Below are positions 35,430 to 46,285 of a DNA stretch of 64,000 nt, one piece after another (position 1 is the stretch's first letter; the number at the start of each line of letters is the position of its first letter). Origin of the DNA: Gnetum montanum (lineage: Eukaryota; Streptophyta; Gnetopsida; Gnetales; Gnetaceae). The position numbers were made by a program, and so were the translations under genes. The stretch spans positions 894,531 to 958,530 of the forward strand of contig MNCI01009017.1 of NCBI GenBank assembly GCA_015680685.1, read 5' to 3'. The notes beneath the pieces are model-generated. The model ran no database searches. It worked only from the letters and a program-made list of their open reading frames with translations, and was not told where the DNA came from.

Positions 35430-36699
35430 GTGAACAGACGAGCAGCAAGAATAGCCTGGCCGGTCAAGGCCAAGAAGGACCACGGGGGGGATGAATACAA
35501 AGCACCAAATGGGGAGATTGAGGCACACTCCCATACCGACAATACCATGCATCTCTGGGTCAACAAACCACCGACGGAGGGGGTGCGGACTATGCAGCGG
35601 AGCCTTATTGGCCATTTCGTGTCCTTGGGAGCTCACCCTCGAATGGAGTTAATCTGCAGGTGGGTGAAAGAAAACTGGAAGATTGGACAAGTCAAGGTCC
35701 GCAATTTAACTGAGGAGTTGCTCCTGTTCATTTTCCCAACCTAGCAGGATAGGGGCACGGTGTTGCTGGGGGGACCGTGGTTCTATGGAGCTCGGGGGCT
35801 AGCTTTAACTCCTTGGCGACTGGGGGCGCACCGCGAGATGAACCTGTTTGCTCGGGCCCTAGTGTGGATAAGGGTGTCCGGGATTCTTTGGGAGATGTGG
35901 AACTTGGGGTTCCTAGAACGGGTGCCAGGGTATTTTGGGGAGTTTATCGCCTTCGATAGAGTCACATAGTCAATGGTGCAGATGGGCTTTGCCCATGTTT
36001 GCATGTGGCGGAATCTGTCTACCAAGGACCTTATCAAGGAAATAGTGTTGGAACTCCCAAGAGGGGAGGAACACCTTCAGGTCAAGTTTGAAAACCCGGA
36101 GGCAGAGCCAAGCATGGAACGGGGACCGAAAGCCCGAGAGGGCAGGAGGGGCAGTTGTGCATGCTATGGGAAACCCAGCCACTGCAAAGCTGATTGTCGA
36201 TTTCGGATGGCCGAGCCAACGCGGGCATGGGATCAAGGCCGGTAGCTAGTTGAGGACGAGGACTAGGTTACGATGGGACGTAAGGACCGACCGAACCCGC
36301 CACCACCTCAACTGCCCCCCCACAAACCGCCACCCCCCTCCAACCCCTCCCAACCACCACNACTCCGCAAACCCCCCCACCCACAAAAACATCACAAACG
36401 CCCCCTGCCCCCCATGCCTCACCATCATCAACCGATCCAACGATGTCAGGGATAGTGCTCCCCCCCTGGGTGAATGGATCAATGTGGTTAGGGGGAGCAC
36501 CACGTCCCGTAAGCTCCCAGAGCAGGAGCCATCATCTGAGGACTCAGGATGTAGCCCGGTTGTGCAGGAGGGGGGAAGTTGCCCTGGACACCCATGTGAG
36601 AGTCTCTCCAAGGCTAAACAAGCTCAACGAAATATTGATTTGGGATTGCAAAAGATCCTCCAAGAGCTCTATCAACGCCGCTCATCCAAGCATACATGA
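35430..36699 (+). pseudogene. LINE C ORF1: DUF4283-type protein with zinc knuckle and Pro-rich tail
   Basis: One frame runs from 35430 to about 36245 with two CAG-to-TAG type stops (35742 and 35967). It holds RSLIGHFVSLG, WVKENWKIGQVKVRNLTEEL, GGPWFYGARGLALTPWRLGA, LVWIRVSGILWEMWNLGFLE and GYFGEFIAFDRVT (the DUF4283 pattern). Then come MGFAHVCMWRNL and the knuckle CACYGKPSHCKADC, whose second Cys is Tyr. A shifted frame gives a Pro-rich stretch (with one unknown base at 36361) and the C terminus NIDLGLQKILQELYQRRSSK. It ends at TGA 36697-36699, overlapping the ORF2 start. Confidence 0.75.
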
Positions 36700-39600
36700 A
36701 GGTCTTCAGCTAGAACTATAGGGGACAAGGTACACCCTATAAAAGAAATACCCTAACAAGAATTGTTCATGATGAAGAATGCAATATTGTATGCCTCCAA
36801 AAGACCAAGCTATAGGCAACAAAATCACACCATCTCTTCTGGGATGGTTGGAAAGTCCACATACACCCATGCGTAGGTCAGGCAGAGGGTCTAGCTATCC
36901 TAGCCCGCTACGACATGACGTTGGTTGACTCCTCACAATGGACCATGACAGTCCATATCCCCTCCCAGGGGATTTGGCTGACCAACTTCTATGGGGTGCA
37001 GATGTGGAAACAGAGGTTGTAGGAGATGGAGCATGGCGACGCTGGTACAAGACCGCCTAGCATGGCTAATTGTGGGGGATTTCAACCAAAGATTACACCA
37101 ATGGGAAAAGTCAGGTGGTGAAGCTCCCCCGCCCCCCCCCCCCCCCCCCCCCCCCCGGGGTGCCCAGGAGTTTCAGGATTTCCTGGCGACCCACTCGCTG
37201 GTGGATTTGCCCATTGAAAATTGCCAATTCACCTGGAGCAATAGGTGGAAAGGCCCTGATTGTGTCCTTTCTAGAATTGACCAGATCTGCATCAGTTCCA
37301 ACCTACTCCAATTGGCCACGCAGGTCACAAGACAAGAACAGGTGGCATCGGACCATCGATCCCTGGTTTGTCTGCTTGGACCCGAAAAGTACCGGACCCT
37401 GCGACCGTTTCGTTTTGAGGTAACTTGGCTATACAAACCATGGTTGAGGCCGTTAGTTGAGGACATCTGGGCTGACTACCGGCAAGGCTAGGGAGACCCC
37501 AAGAATTTCCTCAAAGATGGCTTGCTTCATCTGAAGTGGGCTATCCGGGCCTTGCCAATGGAGGACAAATTCTCTTTCAGGACAGGTCGCACGATGCTTC
37601 GAGATAAGCCGACTCCAATCCAGACCAAATAGGAGGCAAGGGAGGACCTGCATGAAGAAGAGCAAAACATTCTACGACAACTTCAGGGCCTTGACTTGGA
37701 GGAGGAGACGTACTAGAAACAAAGATCATAGATTAGATGGCTCCGGGAGGGGGATAGGCAAACGAACTTCTTCTTTGCTATTGCCAAGACACGGGGTGGA
37801 GCCAACCACATAGTTTGCACACCATGGAAGGGGGGATAATTGATGAGCCACAAAGCATCACTAGGGAGCTGACACAGTATTGGGAGAAGATCTGAGCCAA
37901 GTGACCCACAAAGCCCATATCGGTCCAAATTGCACAAGTGCTAAACAAGGAGGATAACGCTCAATTGCTGGCTCCGTTCTCATGGCAGAAACTCATAGCA
38001 ACAATCAACGACATGCTAGGAGGAAAGGCGCCTAGGCCAGACAGTTGAAGCCTCGAATTTTTCAAGCCCTTCCTGGATATAGTGGGACCCAACATTCTGG
38101 ACACTTTCAACCTTATGCTGACCAAGAAGCAGGTCTGAAGGGAGTTTAATTGTTCTCGAATAGTGTGCATCCCCAAGCAAGTGGAGGCGCACCATCCAGA
38201 GCATTTCTGACCTATCGGGGTCTACAACGTTTTGATCTAGTTATTGTCCAAGATGATTGTTCGTAGGCTAGTGCCGCCAATGCCCAAACTAGTTGGAGTT
38301 AACCAAACAGATTTTGTACAAGGCCGAACCTTGCAAGACCAAGTGTTTCTCATGCAGGAGGTGTTTCATTTACTTCGAATATCGAATTTCCCAGGGCTTT
38401 GTCTCAAGCTAGACATCACCAAGGCATATGATACACTCAACTAGGAAAGCCTGACCACCATCATGCAGCAGAAAGGGTTCGACTTGGGGTTTATCCAACT
38501 TTGCATCCACATGCAATCGTCCGCAGGTTTCTCTTTCAAGGTGGGGGAGCGTTTGTGGGGTCTCTCCTCACCTGGGAGGGGGTTGCGATAGGGAGACCCC
38601 CTTTCGCCCCTACTTTTCATTATCACTATGGATCTGATGCAACATTATTGTAGGGCGGCAGGGGTTGGCGGTCTAGAAATTGCGGGGGTGGAATGTCGAG
38701 CTGAGCATTACACGGATGACACAATGTTGCTTAGTCATGTAAGGGTCCCACAAGTGCGGTGCATCAATGTGGCACTCTTACGGTTGGCGGACAAGCTAGG
38801 GTTGGAGATTAACAAAGCTAAGTCAACGGCTCATTTTGTCAACATGGACACACAGATAAAGAATCAAGTGGTACAAGTCCTGAACATTCCACTCGGAACA
38901 ATCAAAAATACCTACCTGGGTATCCCACTTTTCCAATGGGGGCGGTGTATGTCCTGGGGAACGTTGTTGAAAAAGGTTGAAAGACGTGTGGGACACTGGG
39001 CCAATCGTTTCCTGACCAGGAAGGGGCAGTTGGTGGTGGCGTCAGGGATACTCACGGCAATAACCCAGTTTGTGGCCACGGTTGCCACCTGTCCGAGTGC
39101 CATTATCAACAAACTCAACATGCGTATCTGACGGTTTATCTAGTTGGGGGGCAGAGGGGGGGCAAAATCCACCTTGTGAGTTGGGACAAGGTCGTGCGCC
39201 CCTGTAACGTGGGGGGGTTGGGCATTTCCAAGTTTGAGGACGAGCTAATGATGGGACAACAATGCCTGTTACTCCGGTTCACGAGCCAGTTTGGGGAGCT
39301 AGCCCAATGGGTCTGAGTAATGAATGCAAAATACATACGGTGGGAGGCAGGAGCACAAGACTCAAGGCCCTGGCAGATGCTCTACGACCACGCATGCAAA
39401 ATGCAAGCGCAAGGGTGGTCGATCATCAAGCCACGCCGCCTATTGGTGGCCATGTACCTACTAGTACCAGGCTGCCAGCAGATCTGGCAGGGGCGGCTGC
39501 ACAAGAAAATTAAAGTGTTCCTATGGTTAATTAAGAATGACACGCTGCATGTTCGGGTGCTCTTATGCAGGCGAGGCCTCGTTTTGGATGACACTTGTCC

Positions 39601-40380
39601 TCTGTGTGGTGTTGCACCCAAGACCGTGCAGCACTTCATTTACCAATGCACCTACATGCACTCCACGTGGCATACTGCGCCCCCTCCCCCCCTAATGAAC
39701 TTCACAGACAATTCTCAAGCCACACTACTTTTATGGGTAGCATGGAAGACGAGAAATCGCAAAATCTTCCAACAACATAGACTGGCCCCCCTCCACAGGT
39801 GGTTTCCCAGGCCAAGGTTGCGTGGAAAGAGATTGAAGCAGCGATGGGAGTCACGTCGATGTACGAGCCTGACTATGCGACGTTCCAAGCGGATGAGGAG
39901 CTATGGTAGATGGTGGAGCAATGTGGCTGGAGTGACGCCCTACAACGACTAGTCAGTGACTCGGACCTCCCAGACGATGCTTTTTTCTCTAACTGGCATG
40001 AGGACTGAACCACTTTAGGGGTACTAAGGTCATCATCACTGAGTCCTCGATTGCCAGGTGTCTAGGGGCCCAGGTCGATGGCGAAATCATTCTGCCCTCC
40101 ACACGTGAGCTACAGGATGCCGAAATTTCTTCAATGGGCCGGTGCCACGCATGCAAAGTAGACAAGTCCCCAGATCCTCTCTGCCCTGGATCTGGGCCCG
40201 AGCGGTGGATCTTGTGGACAAATTTTTTGTTCAGTCTAGCAATAGGTCAAAACTCCAAGGCATCCACTTCGCTTTCCTCAAATGCCTTAAATTGGGAGTT
40301 AGGGTTAACCTGCCCAAGTTTTTTCTAGCAACTTTGCAACAGCAAAGGAGAGGCCGCCACTCCAGGCTCATCCGGGCCTT
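36696..40380 (+). pseudogene. LINE C ORF2: endonuclease, reverse transcriptase, zf-RVT, C-terminal region
   Basis: Start ATG at 36696. Endonuclease: IVCLQKTKL, GIWLTNFYGVQMW, WLIVGDFNQRLHQWEKSGGE, VASDHRSLVCLLG (up to 37491). RT: PIGVYN, VNQTDFVQGRTLQDQVFLMQ, LCLKLDITKAYDTLN, GDPLSPLLFIITMDLMQHYC, and HYTDD where YADD is expected (about 38705-38720), then GLEINKAKSTAHFVN. zf-RVT: IWQGRLHKKIKVFLWLIKND and DTCPLCGVAPKTVQHFIYQC (39480-39660). The C-terminal region is VDKFFVQSSNRSKLQGIHFA (about 40220). Ala-to-Thr in the catalytic box and several stops and shifts make it inactive. Confidence 0.8.
37130..37156 (+). repeat. Poly-C tract inside the endonuclease
   Basis: A run of about 26 C with one G interrupts the endonuclease after GGEAP and adds a polyproline stretch. 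Copy D has a shorter Pro-rich stretch at the same place, so it is an expanded simple repeat in the family. Confidence 0.85.
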
Positions 40381-41238
40381 GTGGCGGGGGGCAACGGGGG
40401 GCAGCATCCTTCGAGGCTACGGAGTGCCCCCTCGCTGGGGGGCTCCCCGTCTGAGCCATCCCCTCCGACCGGCCAAGAGAGTTTGTGGACACAACCCACA
40501 GTGACGTATACTAGGAGAAGACATAGCCATCGGGGACGGAGGACCCGAAACCCCGTGGCAGTGCCGAAGATGTCGCCACCTAAAATGTTGAGGCACAACG
40601 AAAACAAGGACAAGGCAATACAACAAGCAGCGATGGAGGTTGCAGCCGTGGCACGGGACGCTGAGCGCCGGGAGTGGGAGGCAAAATGGGAGGAAGCCCT
40701 CGCACAAACACAGACCGAAATGGAAACTCATTTCTACGAAAGGGAGCAAGAGATAATTAGGCAGCAAGCCCTGCTGGTGGATGTAGCCCAGGCCCTTTTG
40801 GTGGACAAGATCTGGGCCCAAGTGCGAGACGAGCTAATCTAGGAGGAAATCGCCCGAAGAGAGCACAAGGCAGCTGAACAAACACAGCAGGAGCGAGAGC
40901 AGGTGGAGGAGGCACAGAGACAGCGCCAGCTAGACTGGGCACACGAGTAGAGTGCGCGCCAGTGGCTTAGAGTGGGATGATGTCCATACATCATCCTGGG
41001 CATCAACTGTGACTGCACGTGGGGGGAGCTCCGGTGCCACATCTATCGAACCTCAGCGCGTTTCCACCCATACGGGGGGATGTTGACAAAGGATCAAAAC
41101 CGATGTGAATCGACCATGCAAGGACTCCAACAGGCCGCCAGCTTTGTGGACACAGAGCTTCATCGTAACACGTTAGGCATTCTTCATGCTCTCGAACGCC
41201 CACACTGTGCCTGTCATAGGCTGCCAACAAGCCCGTAA
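40381..41238 (+). pseudogene. LINE C coiled coil plus J domain
   Basis: A single frame from 40381 to the TAA at 41236-41238 has only three stops (40840, 40948, 40978). After an Arg/Pro-rich part it has a long Glu/Gln/Arg helix (ERREWEAKWEEALAQTQTEM, REQEIIRQQALLVDVAQALL, REHKAAEQTQQEREQVEEAQ). The J domain follows: CPYIILGINCDCTWGELRCH, IYRTSARFHPYGG, MQGLQQAASFVDTELHRNTL. The tail CACHRLPTSP matches the copy at 132-497. HPD is HPY here. Whether this was a separate ORF3 or the C-terminus of ORF2 cannot be told, because the upstream C-terminal block is in another frame. Confidence 0.7.
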
Positions 41239-41762
41239 CGGGACTGCTATTTTTTACCCCCCTGGTGTTTTGGGGCAATGCCCCCCCCTCCCCGGGTCTT
41301 GTTTGGTTTAGCGTTTTTTACATAAGAGGCTGGTGCACAATCAGGCACAATGGATTGAGGCTTAAAAACCTCCCACCTGGGTCACTGTCGTTGACCCACA
41401 TTTTGTAATCTCTTGTATTTTTTTTTTTATTTTTTTTTTTGAGAAAGTAGTCGGGATTATATTACTAAGAAAGACAAACTATAGTACAAGAGATTACAAA
41501 TGGTGGGCCATCAACAATGGCCCTCCATGGAGGGGAAGAATCCCCTAAATCAAAAAATTAGCACCCAATAAGTCGTGCAATGACCAAGGAACAGACCCAA
41601 GAAAACACCGAGGGGGCAACCCTCCACAGGGGGACACCCCCCCTCCCAAAACAAAGGAAGACACCGAGGGGGGGGGAGGGGGGGGCAGGAGGATGCGGAA
41701 GTGGCACTGGCCCAAGGGGGCAAGCGTTGCCCATGACCCGGGGCCAAAAAAAAAAAACCCCC

Positions 41763-42300
41763 CTAGGGGTTCGTCGATAGCCGTCGGCAATCGCAATGAG
41801 GGCGCTCCAACTCATGGAGAAGATCCAGGGTGTTCCAGTGGTCCTCTGTGTCCATGAAACTGGCTGCCTGCTGGATACCCTGCATGGCCGATTCCCGCCT
41901 ATTCTGATCTGCCTACGAGGCGCCTGCATCAAGATGAAAGCGCGCCGAGGTTCGACAGATATGGCACCTGAGCTCACCCTAGGAGCTCTCACAGCTAATG
42001 CCAATGATGAGGTATGGGCACCGCCCCCCTCTGAGCCATTGTCGGGCGTTGTGCTCGTGAGCGCGATCGAGCTGCCGTTGCCACTGTTCCTCCTCCTCCT
42101 AAAGCCGTTCCTGCTCCGCCTGCTCGCGCTCTCTCTGGGCTACATCCTCCTGAGTCAGTTCTTCCCGCACTTGGGCCCGAATTTCGTCAATTAATCGGGC
42201 CCTGGCAGCCTCGACTATGAGGTCCTGCTGCCTCACCCGCTCCTGTTCCTGCTCAAAAAACTAGGCCTCCAGGTCAGCCCAGGCCTACGCAAGGGCTTCA
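41763..42300 (-). pseudogene. LINE D coiled coil plus J domain
   Basis: The minus strand reads FFEQEQERVRQQDLIVEAAR, ARLIDEIRAQVREELTQEDV and EEEEQWQRQLDRAHEHNARQ. Then come RGGRCPYLIIGISCESS, GELRCHICRTSARFHLDAGA, MQGIQQAASFMDTEDHWNTL and the tail CDCRRLSTNP, with stop at 41765-41763. HPD has become HLD, and three TAG/TGA-type stops interrupt the frame. It is collinear with copy C and with 132-497, which shows that the J domain belongs to the LINE and is not a chance neighbour. Confidence 0.7.
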
Positions 42301-42619
42301 TGCCACTTGGCCTACCACTCCCACCGCTCAGCCTCCCACACCTCGTCTACGGCCCTTTACATGGCCTGCCAATTCCTGTGGCCGAAGGTTTCCGGCCGGG
42401 GGGGGGAACTGGTCTATTGAGGCAAGCGGGGGGGCGCCGCTCCCATTGGGTCCGCCGGCCCGACGTAAAGGTTGAAGCCCAAAGGGACCAGCGACTCCCT
42501 TGGCCGGACGAGACTGCAGGGCCCTGGGGGCCCGCAGCAGGGGGGCTATCCGGGGGGCCCCCCGCGGGGGGGCAGAAGACGACAGGTGCTGCCCCCACTC
42601 TACCCCTGCCACAAGGCAA

Positions 42620-45600
42620 GAATTAACCCAGAATGGCAACCGCATCATTTGAGCGGAGGGCCTCCAAGAAAAAGCGGGGGAGGTTGACCTGGCGACCTAA
42701 CTTCAGACAATGCAAAAAAGCAAAGTGTAGGCCCTAGAGCTTGCAACCGTTGCCAGACTAGACAAAAAATCTGTCCACCAGATTTGCTGCCCGGGCCCAG
42801 AGGCGGGGCAAAGAAGATCTAGGCACCTGTCGGCTCCTTGTTCATGGCACGGGCCCATCGAAGAACAATTATGCGTCCTAGAGGCCACGGGTGGACAGCA
42901 GGATGACCTCACCAATGATCTAGGCCCCCAGATAGTTGGCGATTGAGGACTCGATGACCAGAATCTCACGTCCTCAAAAAAAGGTGCAATCGTCAACCTA
43001 GTTGGAGAAAAACGTGTCGTATGCCAAATCTGGGTCCTCGAACAGCCGTTGCAGAGGGTCACACCAACCGCATTGTGTCACCATCTGCCAGAGTGCCTCG
43101 TCCTCCTGAAACGCAGCACAGTTTGGCTCAAATGTAGACGTGATTCCCATCGTCACCTCGATTTCTTTCCACGCATGGAGAGCCTGGAGAGCCAGCCGCG
43201 GGGGGGGCAAGAGCCATTTTTGTAAAAAAATAGTGCAATTTCTTGCTTTCCACGCTACCCATAAAAGTAGCGTGGCCCAAGAATCGCCGGTGAAGCGCAT
43301 CGGGGGGGTCACCACCGCCGTGCGCCACGTGGCACGCATGCACACAGTTGTACAGGAAGTGCTGGACTGTCATTGCCGCCATGCCACATCTAGGACAGGT
43401 GTTGTGCTACATGATCCCGCGCAGACACAGGAGAGCTCGCACGGGTAGCACGTCCCATCGAACCAACCAGAGGAATATCTTTATTTTCTCGGGTAGCCGC
43501 CCCTTCCAAATCTGCTGCCAGCCGACAATTTGGGGGTACTTGGTGGCTAGCAGGGCATGCGGCTCGAGACCCAACCACCCATGGGCTTGCATCGCACGCA
43601 CGTGCCAGCACAGCGCCTGCCAAGGCCTAGAATCTCATGCCCCCACCTCCCAACATAGATATTTTGCATTCATGATGTGGACCCACTGGATCAGTTCTCC
43701 ATGCGGGCACATAAACCGAAGCACCATCCGTTGCTGTCCTAGCATCAGTTCGTCCTTGAAGGACGTGATGCCCAATCCACCCGCGTTCCGAGGGCACGCT
43801 ACCCGCTCCCAACTGACCAGGTGGATCTTGCCCCCCCCCCCCTTTGTCCCCCTCCCAGATGAAGCTACGGACGAGCATGTTAATTTCATTGATGATGGCG
43901 CTAGGGGGGGTGGCAATGGCCACCACGAATCGGGCGATTGCCATGAGGATCCCCGTCGCCACAAGCAGACGTCCTTTGCGACTCAGGAATTGATTTGCCC
44001 AATGGCCCATTCTTCTCTCAATTTTCTCCAGCAGTGGTCCCCATGATATGTTTTGCCCCCACCAAAAGAGGGGAATGCCCTGATAGGTGTCATTGCCCGT
44101 CCCGGGTAGGATGTTCAGGATTTGCACCACCTGGTTTTTAATTTGCTCATCAACATTAATGAAATGAGCTGAAGATTTGGTCTGATTAATCTCCAGCCCC
44201 AACTCAGCAGCCAGACGGGACATAGCAATGTTGATGCATCGTGCCTGTGGGACCGCCGCCCGACTGAGCAGCATTGTATCATCCGCATAGTGTTCAGCCC
44301 GACATGCCACCCTGGCAATGTCCAAACCATCCACCCCGGATGTGCTGCAATAGTTCTACATTAAGTCCATGGCAATGATGAAAAGAAAGGACGAGAGCAA
44401 GTCCCCCTGTCACAGTCCCCTTCTTGGAGAGGAGAGACCCCACAACTGTCCCCCCACGTCGAAAGAGAAACCGGCCAAAGACTGCATGTGAATGCACAAC
44501 TAGATGAACTGTTAATCAAAACCTTTCAGGTGCATAATGGACTGCAGTGCCTCCCAGCTGAGTGTGTCGTATGCCTTAGTAATGTCAAGCTTGAGGCAAA
44601 GCCCAGGGAAACCCGAACTTTGAAGCGAGTGAAGCACCTCCTACATGAGAAGAACCTGGTCCTGAATGGTCCGGCCCTGCACGAATCCCACCTGGTTGAT
44701 CCCCACAAGTCCGAGCATAAGTGGCACAAGCCTATGCACCAGCAGTTTGGAGAAGAGTCGAAAGAGTACGTTACATACACCAATAGGGCGGAAGTGTTCA
44801 GGGCGGTGTGCGTTTGACTGTTTCGGGATGCACACAATGCGGGAACAGTTGAGTTCCCTCTGGACCTGCCTCTTGGCCAGCATGAGATTGAACACATCTA
44901 GGATATTGGGTCCCACAATATCCATAAATGTCTTAAAGAACTCAAGGCTCCAACCGTCAGGACCAGGCGCCTTTCCTCCCGGCATGCTGTTGATAGTGGC
45001 AGTGAGTTCCTACTAGGAGAAAGGGGCCAGCAGCCACATGTTGTCGCTCTTATTCAGCACTCGCGTCACGTGGACCGAGATGGGCCTGATGGGACGCTTA
45101 GCCTAGATCCTCCCCCAATACTGCGTCAGCTCGTTTGCAATTTTCTGCGGATCATCAATAGTCTCCCCATCTTGGTTGCGAAGACAGCGCAGTTGGCCAC
45201 CCCCACGTGTCTTAGCCATGGCAAAGAAGAATCTTGTTTGCATGTCCCCCTCCTAGATCCATCTGACCCGAGAGCGTTGCCGCTAGTATGTCTCTTCTTC
45301 CAAGTCAAGGGATTGAGGCTGACGCAACGTGTGTTGTTCCTCCTCGTGTAAGTCCTCCTAGCTTCCTGCCAGGCCTGGATCTGACCAAGCTGATCCCCGG
45401 AGGGTCCTCAGGCCCATCCTAAAAGAGAACTTATCATCCACTGGGAGGGCCCAGATGGCCCACTTCAGACAAAGCAAGGCCTCCTTAAAGAAATTCTGGG
45501 GATCACCTTGGCCAAGCCGGTAATCTGCCCAAATGTCCTCCACCAAGGGCCTCGACCACGGCTTAGCTAACCAAGTGGCTTCGAAGCGGAACGATCGTGG

Positions 45601-46285
45601 GGCCCGAGGCTTATCTGGCCCGATTGAACAAACCAGCGAGCGGTGGTCCGACGTGACCCGCTCCTGCCCCGAAACATGGACAGAGGAGTGGAGGAGGAGG
45701 TCGAAGCTAATGCATACCCAATCAATTCGGGATAGGACGCGGTCCGGGCCCTTCCTCTGAATACTCCATGTGAACCGGCAGTTCTCAATGGGTAGGTCCA
45801 CCAGGGAAAAGGTTGCCAGAAAAGCCTGGAATTCTTGCGCACCCGGTGGAGGGGGGGTAGCCCCCCAGACTTCTTCCAAGGGTGGAGGCGTTGGTTGAAA
45901 TCCCCCACCACAATCCACAATCGATGGTTCGGCACCAGCGCCGCCACTCGGGTCAGCTTGTGCAACCGTTGTTCCCAGTTCTGTACCCCGTAGAAATTAG
46001 TCAACCAGATCCCCTGGGAGGGGAGCTGGACAATTATGGCCCACTGCAATGCATCCATGAGCATCATGGTGTAGCGGGCCAGTATGGCGAGTCCACCAGC
46101 CCGGCCCAAGCAAAGGTGCACATGGGTGGTCCAACCTTCCCATTGGAGAAGGTGCGATTCAATTGCTTGCAATTGGTCTCTTGGAGGCAAACAATGTCAC
46201 AATCTTCATCACGAACAATTCTGCGCAGGGTATTTCTTTTACAGGGGGTACCCTGTCCCCTACAATTCTAGCTGAACAGCTTCAT
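42620..46285 (-). pseudogene. LINE D ORF2: endonuclease, reverse transcriptase, zf-RVT
   Basis: ORF2 starts at ATG 46285 (ATGA overlap). Endonuclease: CLQETKLQAIESHLLQWEGW (in a shifted frame), GGLAILARY, GIWLTNFYGVQNWEQRLHKL, WIVVGDFNQRLHPWKKSGG, and in another frame VTSDHRSLVCSIG. RT: MPGGKAPGPDGWSLEFF, NCSRIVCIPKQ, RPIGVCNVLFRLFSKLLVHR, VGFVQGRTIQDQVLLM (44985-44641), then ACRAEHYADDTMLLSRAAVP with intact YADD and GLEINQTKSSAHFIN. zf-RVT: IWKGRLPEKIKIFLWLVRWD and MAAMTVQHFLYNCVHACHVA. The frame changes several times. It is the best preserved RT core in the window. Confidence 0.8.

Larger units (their letters stand above)
35245..41418 (+). mobile_element. LINE copy C, near full-length, J-domain subfamily
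   Basis: From 5' to 3' on the plus strand it has a purine-rich 5' UTR with a 24-bp tandem duplication, ORF1 (35430-36699), ORF2 from 36696 (endonuclease, RT, zf-RVT), a C-terminal region, a coiled coil with a J domain (to 41238), and a 3' UTR ending TTTGTAATCTCTTGTA at 41418. The same words end copy D in the opposite orientation on the other side of a T run. No own target duplication was found. Many C-to-T stops show age. Confidence 0.8.

Noticed and set aside
40381-41238. Independent host DnaJ gene next to a LINE
   Set aside because: The same coiled-coil plus J segment occurs in the same place in three LINE copies, so it travels with the element.
43348-44046. 232-codon plus-strand open frame
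   Set aside because: Antisense to the well-recognised RT and zf-RVT of LINE copy D.
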